Part shown: one piece after another, positions 50,024-58,328 of the stretch | Layout: every line of letters starts with the position of its first letter | Position numbering within the stretch: position 1 is the first letter of the stretch | Source of the DNA: Lentisphaerota bacterium | Lineage (GTDB): Bacteria > Verrucomicrobiota > Kiritimatiellia > UBA8416 > JAIOPI01 | Assembly: GCA_021413965.1 (NCBI GenBank) | Contig: JAIOPI010000004.1 | Location: 372,001-436,000, forward strand | DNA: 64,000 nucleotides | Direction of reading: 5' to 3' | Notes under the pieces: generated by a model | The model's input: the letters and a program-made list of their open reading frames with translations, nothing else | Database searches by the model: none | Told to the model about the DNA's origin: nothing | Made by a program: the position numbers and the translations under genes

Positions 50024-51217
50024 ATGACCAAAGACACGCTCCATCAGAAAGCCGCCGCGAAGTTCCGCGAGGCCTTCGAGCGCGAACCCGCCGTGGCGGC
50101 CTATGCGCCCGGCCGCGTGGAAGTGCTCGGCAACCACACCGACTACAACGAGGGCTTCGTCCTCTCCGCCGCCATCGACTGCGGCACCTGCTTCATCGCC
50201 GCGCCCACCGATGGCACCACGTGCCGCCTGGTTGCGGGCGACCTGATGGAGATGGCAACGTTTTCGGCCGAGCGCCCCACTCCCTCGCGCCGACATTCCT
50301 GGGCCAACTACGTGATCGGCGTGGTCGCCGGCGTCGGCGCAATGCAGCGTCGCCCCAAGGGCTTCGACGGCCTTTTCCTCAGCAATGTGCCGCTGGGCGC
50401 CGGACTCTCCAGCTCCGCCGCGCTGGAGGTGTCGGCGGGCATGGCCTTGTCCGCCCTGCACGGCGTAACCCCTTCCGCGCTTGATCTGGCGCGCATCGGG
50501 CAGCGGGCCGAGCATGATTACGCCGGGGTCAAATGCGGGTTGCTCGACCAGATTTCCAGCCTGTTCGGCGAGCCGGACCGCCTCGTCATGACCGATTTCC
50601 GTTCCTTGAAGGTGGAGACGGTGCCGCTGGGAACAGACGCCGCCTTCCTGATGTGCCGCACCCACGCCCGCCACGCCCTCGTCGATGGCGAGTACAATGC
50701 GCGCCGCCACCACTGCGAGGAAGCCGCGCGCCACTTTGCCACGGTGCTGCCCCATCCCGTGACCGCGCTGCGCGATGTGAGTTGGGCGGAGTGGGAGCAG
50801 CACCGCGACGGCCTCAATCCGCTGGCGGCCCGCCGGGCGGCCCACCCCATCGGCGAGAACGACCGCGTGCGGCGCGGACGGCAATGCCTCGCCGACGGCA
50901 ATCTGGCAGCCTTCGGCCAGCTCATGTACGAATCGCACGAAAGCTCGCAGAAGTACTTTGAGAATTCCTGCGAGCAACTCGATGCCGTGGTGGCCGCCGC
51001 GCGCCAGATTCCACTTGTGCTGGGGGCGCGGCTCTCCGGCGGCGGCTTTGGCGGCAGCGCCGTGGTACTCATCCATCCGCGCGATGTCGAGGTTGTCAGC
51101 GTCGCCCTGCAGAAGGCTTACCAGAAGGTCATCGGGCACCCCTGCGACATTCGCGCCATCCGCGCCTCCGGCGGCGCGCACATGCTGGATGTCACCGCCC
51201 CCGCCGCCGCCTCCTGA
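50024..51217 (+). CDS. galK: Galactokinase
   Basis: 397 residues, a GHMP kinase. Phosphorylates galactose at C1 for the Leloir pathway. The galactokinase signature reads GRVEVLGNHTDYNEG, with Asn where E. coli has Glu, a variant found in other lineages. The ATP loop is PLGAGLSSSAALE and the third motif RLSGGGFGGSAVVL. The full length is present. The start at 50024 has no strong ribosome site. With the mutase upstream and a mutarotase-like gene elsewhere in the window, part of a galactose route is present; galT and galE are not seen. Confidence 0.92.
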   Translation: MTKDTLHQKAAAKFREAFEREPAVAAYAPGRVEVLGNHTDYNEGFVLSAAIDCGTCFIAAPTDGTTCRLVAGDLMEMATFSAERPTPSRRHSWANYVIGVVAGVGAMQRRPKGFDGLFLSNVPLGAGLSSSAALEVSAGMALSALHGVTPSALDLARIGQRAEHDYAGVKCGLLDQISSLFGEPDRLVMTDFRSLKVETVPLGTDAAFLMCRTHARHALVDGEYNARRHHCEEAARHFATVLPHPVTALRDVSWAEWEQHRDGLNPLAARRAAHPIGENDRVRRGRQCLADGNLAAFGQLMYESHESSQKYFENSCEQLDAVVAAARQIPLVLGARLSGGGFGGSAVVLIHPRDVEVVSVALQKAYQKVIGHPCDIRAIRASGGAHMLDVTAPAAAS

Positions 51218-51286
51218 CGTCAACGCGCGCGGCATCCTCCGGACCTCCGGCGTCAGGTAGGCCCTCCATTCCATGGACCCTCCGGC

Positions 51287-51372
51287 GCGGCACGGCAGGG
51301 ACGCCTCTTCCCATTGGGATCGAGATTCGCGATCGCACCCGAGGGTGGGGCGAGGCGTCCCGCCCAGCCGCG
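51287..51372. repeat. Dispersed GC-rich palindrome
   Basis: GGGACGCCTC (51298-51307) and GAGGCGTCCC (51352-51361) pair perfectly, with imperfect outer pairing around GCGGC. It shares its core with the copy near 55.5 kb. It fills much of the 260-base gap between galK and the sulfatase gene, which has no other gene. Confidence 0.5.
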
Positions 51373-51440
51373 TCCACGCTGACCCACGCGCGCGCTCGGA
51401 CAGCCTCGCGGTGGCCGACGCGAGGGTCAGGTGCCCCCCC

Positions 51441-51470
51441 TTGTCGCGCCATGGATTCATGCGATACCAT
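51441..51470 (+). promoter_or_regulatory. Sulfatase promoter
   Basis: TTGTCG (51441-51446), 18 bases, TACCAT (51465-51470). Seven bases separate the -10 from the ATG at 51478, so the mRNA may be leaderless. Confidence 0.38.
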
Positions 51471-51477
51471 GGCCGCC

Positions 51478-53001
51478 ATGTCTGTCACGCCCAACATCAT
51501 CGTCATCACGACCGACCAGCAGCGCCGCGACTCCCTGCAGGCCTACGGGGCCACGTTCACCCGCACGCCGGGCACGAACCGCCTGGCCGCCGAGGGCGTC
51601 GTCTGCGAACGCGCCTACTGCACGAACCCGGTGTGCACCCCGGCGCGGGCCAGCCTCTTCTCCGGCCAGTACCTGAGCCGGCACGGGGCCTGGAATGTCG
51701 GCACGACGGTGCCCGACGACACCGTGATGATCATGCACCGCTTGGCCGGCGCGGGCTACCAGACGCACAACATCGGCAAGATCCATTTCCAGCCCATGGG
51801 CATGAAGAACCCCGATGCGCAGAGCGTCGAAGCCCTCCTCGGCTGGCGCGAGCGCTTTCCGGCCTATCACGGCCCCTACTACGGGTTCGAGCGCGTGGAA
51901 CTCGCCCTGGGCCACACTGAGTTCGGCATCGCGGGCCATTACGGCGCGTGGGTCGAAGCGCAGGCCGGCGGCCTTGAGGCCGTGGCCGCACTCAACTCGA
52001 TGACCCAGCACAGCCGCTTCTATTTCGGCGGCGAAGCCTATGACTGGAATCTGCCCACGCGCCTGCACAATAGCGTGTGGACGGCGGACCGCACCATCGC
52101 CTTCCTGCGCGAGCGCGATCCGGCGCGCCCCTTCTTCCTGGCCGTCGGCTTCGAGGATCCCCACCACCCCCACTGCCTGCCCACCGACTACCCCGGCCGC
52201 CTGCCGCCCGAAACCGTCCCGCTGCCGCGCTTCACGCCGGGTGAACTGGACGACAAGCCGCCGCACTTCCTGTCGGCCCATCACGGGCGCCTCAAGGAGG
52301 ACGGGGTCGAGGGGGCGTTCATGGTGGCTGGCCAGGGGCGCGGCGGCAATTACGCGGCCGTGTCTCCCGAAGAGGCCCGGCTCGGGCGCGCCTACTATTA
52401 CAGCATGTGCAAGCTGCTCGACGAACAGCTCGATCGCATCCTCGCCGCCCTCGACGACCAGGGGCTGGCGGAGCATACCATCGTCGTGTTCACCACCGAC
52501 CACGGGGAACTGCTGGGGGATCACGGGCTGTGGATGAAGGGCCCGTTCCATTACGAGGAACTCGTGCGCGTGCCCCTGATCGTGCGCTGGCCGGCCGGAT
52601 TGCCCGCCGGGCAACGCGTGAACGGCCTGCTGAGCCATGTCGACCTCGTGCCCACGCTCCTCGCGGCCTGCGGCCTGCCCGCCGCCGCGGCGCTCGACGG
52701 CGTGAACGCCCTGCCCCTGCTGCGCGGCGAGACCCCCGCCGCGCGCGACGCCGCCATCGTGGAATGCACAGACGATCCCGCCGCGCTGCGCCTCAAGACC
52801 ATCGTCACCGCGGAACACAAGCTGACGATGTATCACGGGCGCGACGACGGGGAGCTGTACGACCTGGTGGCGGACCCGGGCGAACTCCGGAACTTGTGGA
52901 CCTCGTCGGCCCACGGCGGCATTCGCGAACGCCTGCTGCACCGCCTCCTGGATCACGCCGAACCGCTGGAGCGCCGCGCCGCACGCTCCAGCTATGCCTG
53001 A
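51478..53001 (+). CDS. S1-family sulfatase
   Basis: 507 residues. Hydrolyses sulfate esters, in this type of organism often on sulfated polysaccharides. The formylglycine motif CTPAR (C53-R57) is the C-x-P-x-R form. The metal-binding TTDQQRRD (Asp 13) is at the N-terminus, and VFTTDHGELLGDHGLW holds the second metal pair. The later VPLIVRWPAGLP and the LVPTLLAACGL are typical. No signal peptide is visible, so it may act in the cytoplasm on imported oligosaccharides. No maturation enzyme is adjacent. ATG 51469 is an alternative start. Confidence 0.9.
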   Translation: MSVTPNIIVITTDQQRRDSLQAYGATFTRTPGTNRLAAEGVVCERAYCTNPVCTPARASLFSGQYLSRHGAWNVGTTVPDDTVMIMHRLAGAGYQTHNIGKIHFQPMGMKNPDAQSVEALLGWRERFPAYHGPYYGFERVELALGHTEFGIAGHYGAWVEAQAGGLEAVAALNSMTQHSRFYFGGEAYDWNLPTRLHNSVWTADRTIAFLRERDPARPFFLAVGFEDPHHPHCLPTDYPGRLPPETVPLPRFTPGELDDKPPHFLSAHHGRLKEDGVEGAFMVAGQGRGGNYAAVSPEEARLGRAYYYSMCKLLDEQLDRILAALDDQGLAEHTIVVFTTDHGELLGDHGLWMKGPFHYEELVRVPLIVRWPAGLPAGQRVNGLLSHVDLVPTLLAACGLPAAAALDGVNALPLLRGETPAARDAAIVECTDDPAALRLKTIVTAEHKLTMYHGRDDGELYDLVADPGELRNLWTSSAHGGIRERLLHRLLDHAEPLERRAARSSYA

Positions 53002-53022
53002 CGGGCTGCGCCGGCTTCAGGC
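52996..53022. other. Hairpin joining the stop codons of two convergent genes
   Basis: GCCTGA (52996-53001), with the sulfatase stop, pairs with TCAGGC (53017-53022), with the lon stop on the other strand. An inner CGG/CCG extends the stem. The 15-base gap holds nothing else. Confidence 0.4.
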
Positions 53023-55446
53023 AAACGTCAACCGCACCACTTCATCGAACGTGCGCACGAAGTGCGCCTGCACGCCGCGCCGGATGTGGGCCGGCAAATC
53101 GTCCCAGTCGTGACGGTTGTCCGCCGGAAAAATGAGCGTCTTCACCTTGGCGCGCTTGGCGGCGATGGTCTTCTCTTTGAGGCCGCCAATGGGCATGACT
53201 CGCCCGGTCAGCGACAGCTCACCGGTCATGGCCAGCCCCTTGCGTGGGGCCTTGTTCTTGACCAGCGAATACAAGGCCGCCGCCATGGTGATGCCGGCCG
53301 ACGGCCCATCCTTCGGCGTTGCCCCGGCCGGCACGTGCAGGTGGATGAAGCGCTTCTCGAAGAACTCGCGCGCCTTGGCGTCGCGGTTCAGCATCGCCCG
53401 CACGTGCGTGTAGGCAATTTCCGAGGACTCCACCATCACGGCCCCCAGTTGGCCGGTCTGCTTGTAGCCCGACTTGTCCGCGGCCACCGCGGCCGCCTCG
53501 ATGTGCAGCGTGGCACCGCCCATACTCGTCCAGGCCAGCCCCGTCATGACGCCAATGCGCGGCTGCGCGTACAGCGTCTCCTCGGCAAAGGGCGGGTTGC
53601 CCAGGTAGCCCTTCACATCCTTCGCATCCACCTTCACGACCAGCCGGGGGTCCTTCACCATGCGCTTGACCGACTTGCGCATGATCTTGCGTATACACTT
53701 GTCCAGGCTGCGCACCCCGGGTTCCCGCGCGTAGCCGTCGATGATGGCGCGCATCGCCGGCGGGGAAATCGAGAGGCGCCCGCCGGCGATCCCGTGCTCC
53801 TTCATCTGCTTGGGCACCAGGTACCGCTTCGCGATCTGTAGTTTCTCCTCCAGGATGTAGCCCGAGAGCGTGATGACCTCCATGCGGTCCAGGAGCGGGC
53901 GCGGAATCGTGTCCGTCTGGTTGGCCGTGCAGACGAAGAACACATTGGACAGATCGAAGCGCACGTCGAGGTAGTGGTCGAGGAAGTCGCGGTTCTGCTC
54001 CGGGTCCAGCACCTCCAGCAGCGCGGAGGCCGGATCGCCCTGATAGCTCGCGCCGATCTTGTCGATCTCGTCGAGCATGATCACCGGGTTGGCGCTCTGG
54101 CTCAGCTTCATGGTCTGGATGAACTTGCCCGGCAACGCGCCGATGTACGTGCGCCGGTGCCCCTTGATCTCGGCTTCATCGCGGATGCCACCGACCGAGA
54201 ACCGGTAGAACTGGCGCCCCATGCTGCGCGCAATGGACTGGCCGATGGAGGTCTTGCCCACGCCCGGGGGCCCCACGAAGCACAGGATCGACCCCGTCAT
54301 GCGGCCCTTCATGATCCCGACCGCCAGAAACTCCAGGATGCGATCCTTCACGTCGTCGAGGCCGAAGTGGTCCCGGCTCAGGACGCGCTCGGCCTTCACC
54401 AGGTCAAGCCGGTCCTGCGTCAGCACGCCCCAGGGCAGCGACGTGAGCCAGTCGAGGTACGTGTGGCTGACGTGATATTCCGGCGACGCGGGCTCCAGCA
54501 GCTTGATCTTGTCGAGTTCCTCGTCCACACGCCGCCGCGCCTCCTCCGTAAGCTTGAGCTTCGCGAGACGCTCCATGAACTTCTCGACCTCGGCTTCCTT
54601 GCCCTCCTTCGCCAGCCCAAGCTCCTTCTTGATCGCCTTGAGCTGCTCGCGCAGGAAATAGTCGCGCTGCTGCTTCGTGACCTTCTCCTCAATCTGCTTG
54701 CCGATCTGCGCCTGGATCTTGGAGACGTCGATTTCCTTCTTCAGCAACACCAGCGCCTTGCGCAACCGGTCGCGAATGCTGAGCGTCGCCAGGATCTCCT
54801 GCAACTCCGGGCCCGAAGCGGTGGTCAGCGCCGCCGAGAAATCGGCCAGGCGCCCGGGCTCGTGCAGGTTCGAGCGCGACATGAACAAGTTCAGCTCTTC
54901 CTTGTGCAGCGGATTGAGCTGAATCAGCTCCTTGATCGTCTTGATGACGGCGATCGAGTACGCCTTCAGCTCCGGGTTGTCCACCATCTCCGACTCGATG
55001 ACGTGCTCGACCTTGGCGACGATGTAAGGCTTCTCCTGCACGATGCCAGTGATCCGGAAGCGGTCCAGCACGTTGAGAATCACGCCAATCCCCTGGGGCG
55101 GCGGCAACTGGCTGACCTGGACAATCTCGGCAATGACGCCCACGTCGTGCAAATGCGCGCCGGTAACCCGCGCATCCTCCGCCAGCGGCACGGACTCGCG
55201 CGCCAGCACGGCCCCCAGGAAGCGCGCGGACGATTGCGCCGTGTCCATGACCATCTTGACGATCGCCGGATCGTCAAGGTGAATGGGCACCGTCATTTTG
55301 GGAAAGAGCGGGCGCTGCTGAAACGGCAGGATCGGCAGCTGTCCCGGGTAAATGTGCCGCGCCAGCACCAGCCCCTCTTCCGGTGGTTGTGAGCCATGAT
55401 CCGGCGGCAGGACGTCCGGTTTGTCTTTGTGATGATTCTGAGCCAT
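53017..55446 (-). CDS. lon: ATP-dependent protease Lon
   Basis: 809 residues. A cytoplasmic AAA+ protease that removes damaged and regulatory proteins. The N-terminal LonN domain (to about residue 220, with LPILPFQQRPLFPKM) leads to the AAA+ domain with Walker A GPPGVGKTS (about residue 391) and a MLDEIDKIG Walker B. The protease domain has catalytic Ser in PKDGPSAGITM (about 714) and Lys in GGLKEK (about 757). The start at 55446 has GGGAGGG six bases upstream. A promoter is at 55469-55497. Confidence 0.95.
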   Translation of the reverse strand: MAQNHHKDKPDVLPPDHGSQPPEEGLVLARHIYPGQLPILPFQQRPLFPKMTVPIHLDDPAIVKMVMDTAQSSARFLGAVLARESVPLAEDARVTGAHLHDVGVIAEIVQVSQLPPPQGIGVILNVLDRFRITGIVQEKPYIVAKVEHVIESEMVDNPELKAYSIAVIKTIKELIQLNPLHKEELNLFMSRSNLHEPGRLADFSAALTTASGPELQEILATLSIRDRLRKALVLLKKEIDVSKIQAQIGKQIEEKVTKQQRDYFLREQLKAIKKELGLAKEGKEAEVEKFMERLAKLKLTEEARRRVDEELDKIKLLEPASPEYHVSHTYLDWLTSLPWGVLTQDRLDLVKAERVLSRDHFGLDDVKDRILEFLAVGIMKGRMTGSILCFVGPPGVGKTSIGQSIARSMGRQFYRFSVGGIRDEAEIKGHRRTYIGALPGKFIQTMKLSQSANPVIMLDEIDKIGASYQGDPASALLEVLDPEQNRDFLDHYLDVRFDLSNVFFVCTANQTDTIPRPLLDRMEVITLSGYILEEKLQIAKRYLVPKQMKEHGIAGGRLSISPPAMRAIIDGYAREPGVRSLDKCIRKIMRKSVKRMVKDPRLVVKVDAKDVKGYLGNPPFAEETLYAQPRIGVMTGLAWTSMGGATLHIEAAAVAADKSGYKQTGQLGAVMVESSEIAYTHVRAMLNRDAKAREFFEKRFIHLHVPAGATPKDGPSAGITMAAALYSLVKNKAPRKGLAMTGELSLTGRVMPIGGLKEKTIAAKRAKVKTLIFPADNRHDWDDLPAHIRRGVQAHFVRTFDEVVRLTFA

Positions 55447-55468
55447 GCATCCCTCCCCAGTAATCCAA

Positions 55469-55497
55469 ACTATAGGAGCGCCAAGGCCGTTACGCAA
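55469..55497 (-). promoter_or_regulatory. lon promoter
   Basis: Minus strand TTGCGT (55492-55497), 17 bases, TATAGT (55469-55474), a five-of-six -10. The leader is about 16 bases. No CIRCE or HAIR-type heat-shock operator is visible. Confidence 0.5.
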
Positions 55498-55502
55498 GTG
55501 GC

Positions 55503-55565
55503 GCGGCTCGGCAGGGGCGAGGCGTCCCTGCCGAGCCGGGGCGAGGCGCCCGTCCCGAGCCGCGC
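55503..55565. repeat. Dispersed GC-rich palindrome
   Basis: A perfect 13-bp stem (55504-55516 with 55526-55538) encloses the loop GCGAGGCGT. A second partial unit with the same GCGAGGCG core (55541-55548) and arm CCGAGCCGCG follows. It lies between the end of the DUF456 gene and the lon promoter. Confidence 0.6.
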
Positions 55566-55569
55566 CCGT

Positions 55570-56097
55570 CTACCCCCGCATCAACGCGACCACCAACCAC
55601 GCGATCATCCCCAGCGTGACCCCGGCCTTGAGCAGCATGACGAACAGGCGGCTGAGCACCGCGCCCCACGCAATGTGCGCCGCCGCCCCCGTCGCCTGCA
55701 GGCGATGCCGCTCCACGGCATACACCGCCACAAAGCCCACCGCACACATGCCCAGCAGGCTGCCAACGATCGGGATCGGAATCAGCCCGCCCAGCACCAG
55801 CCCCGCCAACCCGCCGACAATCGCCGCCACGCCCGCCAGGCGCGACCCGCCCCGCCGGCGCACGCCCCACCCTCCCGCCAGCGCCTCCCCCACCTCAACC
55901 AGAACCGCGAGCGCCGCGAACACGGCCACCGTCCCCCACCCCGGACCTGCCGTGCCTGGTAGCCACCGCGCCACCAACGCCGCCGCCAGCACCAGCCACG
56001 TGCCCGAAAGGGATACCGCCGAGAGCAGCAACCCCGCCAGGCAAAGCAGAAGGATCAGAACATACAAGATGCAGGTGAGGATTCCGGCGGCCGTCAT
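55570..56097 (-). CDS. DUF456 family membrane protein
   Basis: 175 residues, nearly all hydrophobic, with about four or five membrane helices. The Gly-rich segments GGSRLAGVAAIVGGLAGLVLGGLIPIP and SLLGMCAVGFVAVYAVE match the DUF456 pattern, whose glycine-zipper-like helices are of unknown function. GGAGGA lies ten bases upstream of the ATG. It may be transcribed with the Ldh-family gene 55 bases upstream. Confidence 0.8.
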   Translation of the reverse strand: MTAAGILTCILYVLILLLCLAGLLLSAVSLSGTWLVLAAALVARWLPGTAGPGWGTVAVFAALAVLVEVGEALAGGWGVRRRGGSRLAGVAAIVGGLAGLVLGGLIPIPIVGSLLGMCAVGFVAVYAVERHRLQATGAAAHIAWGAVLSRLFVMLLKAGVTLGMIAWLVVALMRG

Positions 56098-56152
56098 GGA
56101 TGCGAATTCCTCCGCCCGTGCCGCGGGCGCGATGATTTCCGCTCAGCGAAAA

Positions 56153-57280
56153 TCACTCAAACGGAAACCGGTACTGCGTCAGCCCCAACTCATCGCGCAT
56201 GGCGATCAGCTCGGCTTCAATGCTGGCATCAACGGGGATGCCCGTCTTGGCGCGCTGAAGCGAGTTTTCGTATTCCTTCTCGCCGCACGTGTAGATGCGA
56301 GTGCAGCCCGGAACCTTGCGTGAGTTCCGCAGCGTCCGCAGCACCTCCCCCACCCGCCGGCGCACCGCCTGCACGTCGCCGAAGGCCGCCGCGTCAATGG
56401 CCATGAAGAAGTGCCCCAGGCTGTGCGGCACCTTCTTGCCATCCGCAAATCCCGACAGCGCCTTGAGAAAGGCGCCCTGCTGCAGCGCGCAGGACAGCAG
56501 TTCCGCGACCGTGGCGAACCCGTAGCCCTTGTAGCCGCCGGTCTCCTCGCCCACGCCGCCGATCGGCGCCAGCGCCGCCGTTCCCGCCAGCAGGTGCCGC
56601 AACACCGTCCCAGGATCGGTCAGCACGGTGCCGTTCTCATCCATCACCACGCCCTCCGGCAACGGGCGCCCTTCGCGCGCATACAGCTCCACCGTCCCGC
56701 GCTGGATGATCGAGGTCGCGTAGTCGTTCGTAAAATCGAAGGGCTCGTCCGTCGGAAAGCCAAAGACGACCGGGTTGGTCCCCAGCAGGTTCTCCACGCC
56801 GAACGTCGGGGCGATGGCCGGCCGCGCATTCGTCGAGACCAGGCTCACCATGCCGGCCTGCGTCCCCATCAGCGTGTAGTACCCGACAATGCCAAAGTGC
56901 GTCGAGTTGCGTGCCACCACCACGCCCGTGCCGTACTCGCGCGCCTTGGCGATCGCCATGTCCATGCAGCGCTTGGCAATCACCATGCCCATGCCGTGGT
57001 GCCCGTCCACCAGCGCCGTGGACTTGAAGTCGCGCACGACTTCAAATTCCGTGACGGCCTTCTGAATGCGGTCCTTGACGATGCGATCGTAGTAGATGGG
57101 CTTGAGCCGGCTGACGCCATGCGAACTGATGCCGCGCCGGTCCGCCGTGATCAGCACGTCCGCACAAATGCGCGCCTCGTCCTCCGGCACGCCCACGCCA
57201 CGGAAGACATCCGTGGTGAAGCGCTCCAGCAGGTCACAGGGCACCCACGCGGTATGGTCGACAAGTTCAGGATCTCTCAT
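56153..57280 (-). CDS. Malate/L-lactate (Ldh-type 2) dehydrogenase family
   Basis: 375 residues. This NAD(P)-dependent family, unrelated to classical LDH, includes malate, L-lactate, sulfolactate and ureidoglycolate dehydrogenases. Conserved parts are ADRRGISSHGVSRL with the catalytic His, VARNSTHFGIVGYY, STNARPAIAPTFG, LLGTNPVVFGFPT and GYKGYGFATVAELL. The length is typical. No ribosome site precedes the ATG at 57280; the promoter at 57291-57320 would start transcription about four bases before it. The substrate cannot be assigned. Confidence 0.87.
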   Translation of the reverse strand: MRDPELVDHTAWVPCDLLERFTTDVFRGVGVPEDEARICADVLITADRRGISSHGVSRLKPIYYDRIVKDRIQKAVTEFEVVRDFKSTALVDGHHGMGMVIAKRCMDMAIAKAREYGTGVVVARNSTHFGIVGYYTLMGTQAGMVSLVSTNARPAIAPTFGVENLLGTNPVVFGFPTDEPFDFTNDYATSIIQRGTVELYAREGRPLPEGVVMDENGTVLTDPGTVLRHLLAGTAALAPIGGVGEETGGYKGYGFATVAELLSCALQQGAFLKALSGFADGKKVPHSLGHFFMAIDAAAFGDVQAVRRRVGEVLRTLRNSRKVPGCTRIYTCGEKEYENSLQRAKTGIPVDASIEAELIAMRDELGLTQYRFPFE

Positions 57281-57290
57281 GTGCGTGCCG

Positions 57291-57320
57291 ACTCTAAAGG
57301 GGACCGCACGCCTCGGTCAA
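57291..57320 (-). promoter_or_regulatory. Promoter of the Ldh-family gene
   Basis: Minus strand TTGACC (57315-57320), 18 bases, TAGAGT (57291-57296). The predicted start is near 57284, four bases before the ATG. Confidence 0.48.
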
Positions 57321-57404
57321 TCGCATTGGCACCGCTGACCGAACCCGTCTGGAACGAGGTGGCGGTTGCCGGACCTGCGCCCGCTCGCCGCCCTGGCACC
57401 GGGA

Positions 57405-58085
57405 TCAAATCCATCCCCGCAATTTGTAGTAGATCATGGCCACCAGCTCGCGGGCAAAGCGGACTTCCGTTTCCAGTGCGTTCCAAAACCCGTAGCGCAG
57501 AAACAGCCCCTGCCCCATGTCCGCCTCCACATCCTGACTGACCGCCGGCAGTGAAGCCACCTCGCGAAACCCGGCCTTGCGGAAGCACAGCACGGCGCGC
57601 CGCGCGTGCGAGGGGGACGTGACGATCATCAGGGGACTGGCCAGCGCCGCCTCATCCAGCATGGCGCGAATCGCCTCGGCCTGAGCGTGCGTGTTGTGGG
57701 CGCGATACTCGAGCATCACAGTCTCGCGCGGCACCCCGCGCAGAACCAACTCATCCCGCATGCGCCCGACGCTGCTCTGGTCCGGATCGCCGTCCGCCGG
57801 CAGGGAACAGATCACGCGCGCCTCCGGAAAGCGCCGCGCCGCCGTAGCCGCATGGTACGTGCGAATCAATCCAGACTCACTCGGAATGCCCTCGCCCCCC
57901 AGCACGACGATGATCCCCGGCGGCCCGCTCAACTGCGCGTCGGCAGCCTCGAACCAACGCACCACCCCGCGCGGTATGCCCGTAAGCCCCATGATGATTT
58001 GCACACCAAACAGAACAGCGGCCAGATAAACAAAGCGGCGCCACCCGCGCTCCGCCCACCCTGCTCCTGATCCTGTGCTCGCCAT
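57405..58085 (-). CDS. YdcF/ElyC-like DUF218 protein
   Basis: 226 residues. An N-terminal membrane helix (about residues 18-38) leads to a DUF218 domain with IIVVLGGEG, RTYHAATAARRFPEA and MIVTSPSHARRAV. DUF218 proteins such as SanA and ElyC act in envelope maintenance, but their chemistry is not settled. The C-terminus is short. The ATG at 58085 lacks a ribosome site; the promoter at 58096-58124 gives a leader of about four bases. Confidence 0.82.
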   Translation of the reverse strand: MASTGSGAGWAERGWRRFVYLAAVLFGVQIIMGLTGIPRGVVRWFEAADAQLSGPPGIIVVLGGEGIPSESGLIRTYHAATAARRFPEARVICSLPADGDPDQSSVGRMRDELVLRGVPRETVMLEYRAHNTHAQAEAIRAMLDEAALASPLMIVTSPSHARRAVLCFRKAGFREVASLPAVSQDVEADMGQGLFLRYGFWNALETEVRFARELVAMIYYKLRGWI

Positions 58086-58095
58086 TGACCATTCG

Positions 58096-58124
58096 CCTAT
58101 AAGGGTTTACGCGACTCAGTGCAA
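58096..58124 (-). promoter_or_regulatory. ydcF-like gene promoter
   Basis: Minus strand TTGCAC (58119-58124), 17 bases, TATAGG (58096-58101). The predicted start is near 58089. The rest of 58125-58328 is AT-richer than its surroundings, with ACTTT/AAAGT pairing near 58208-58220, and carries no gene. Confidence 0.42.
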
Positions 58125-58328
58125 GCCTCTCCTCGCGCACCAGAACGGTTTTGATCATCTTGTCAACACCCCCGCCGGCCTGCCGATTTCCACCCGCTCG
58201 CACGCCACTTTTTTTAAAGTTTTTATCGACGGCAGCGCCATTCACGATTAACCTTTCCGTGACAACGGAGAGTTATAGCAACCGGGTGGAGGAAGGAGGC
58301 AGGTCAATAAGTTCAAGGAGGCGCTTCG

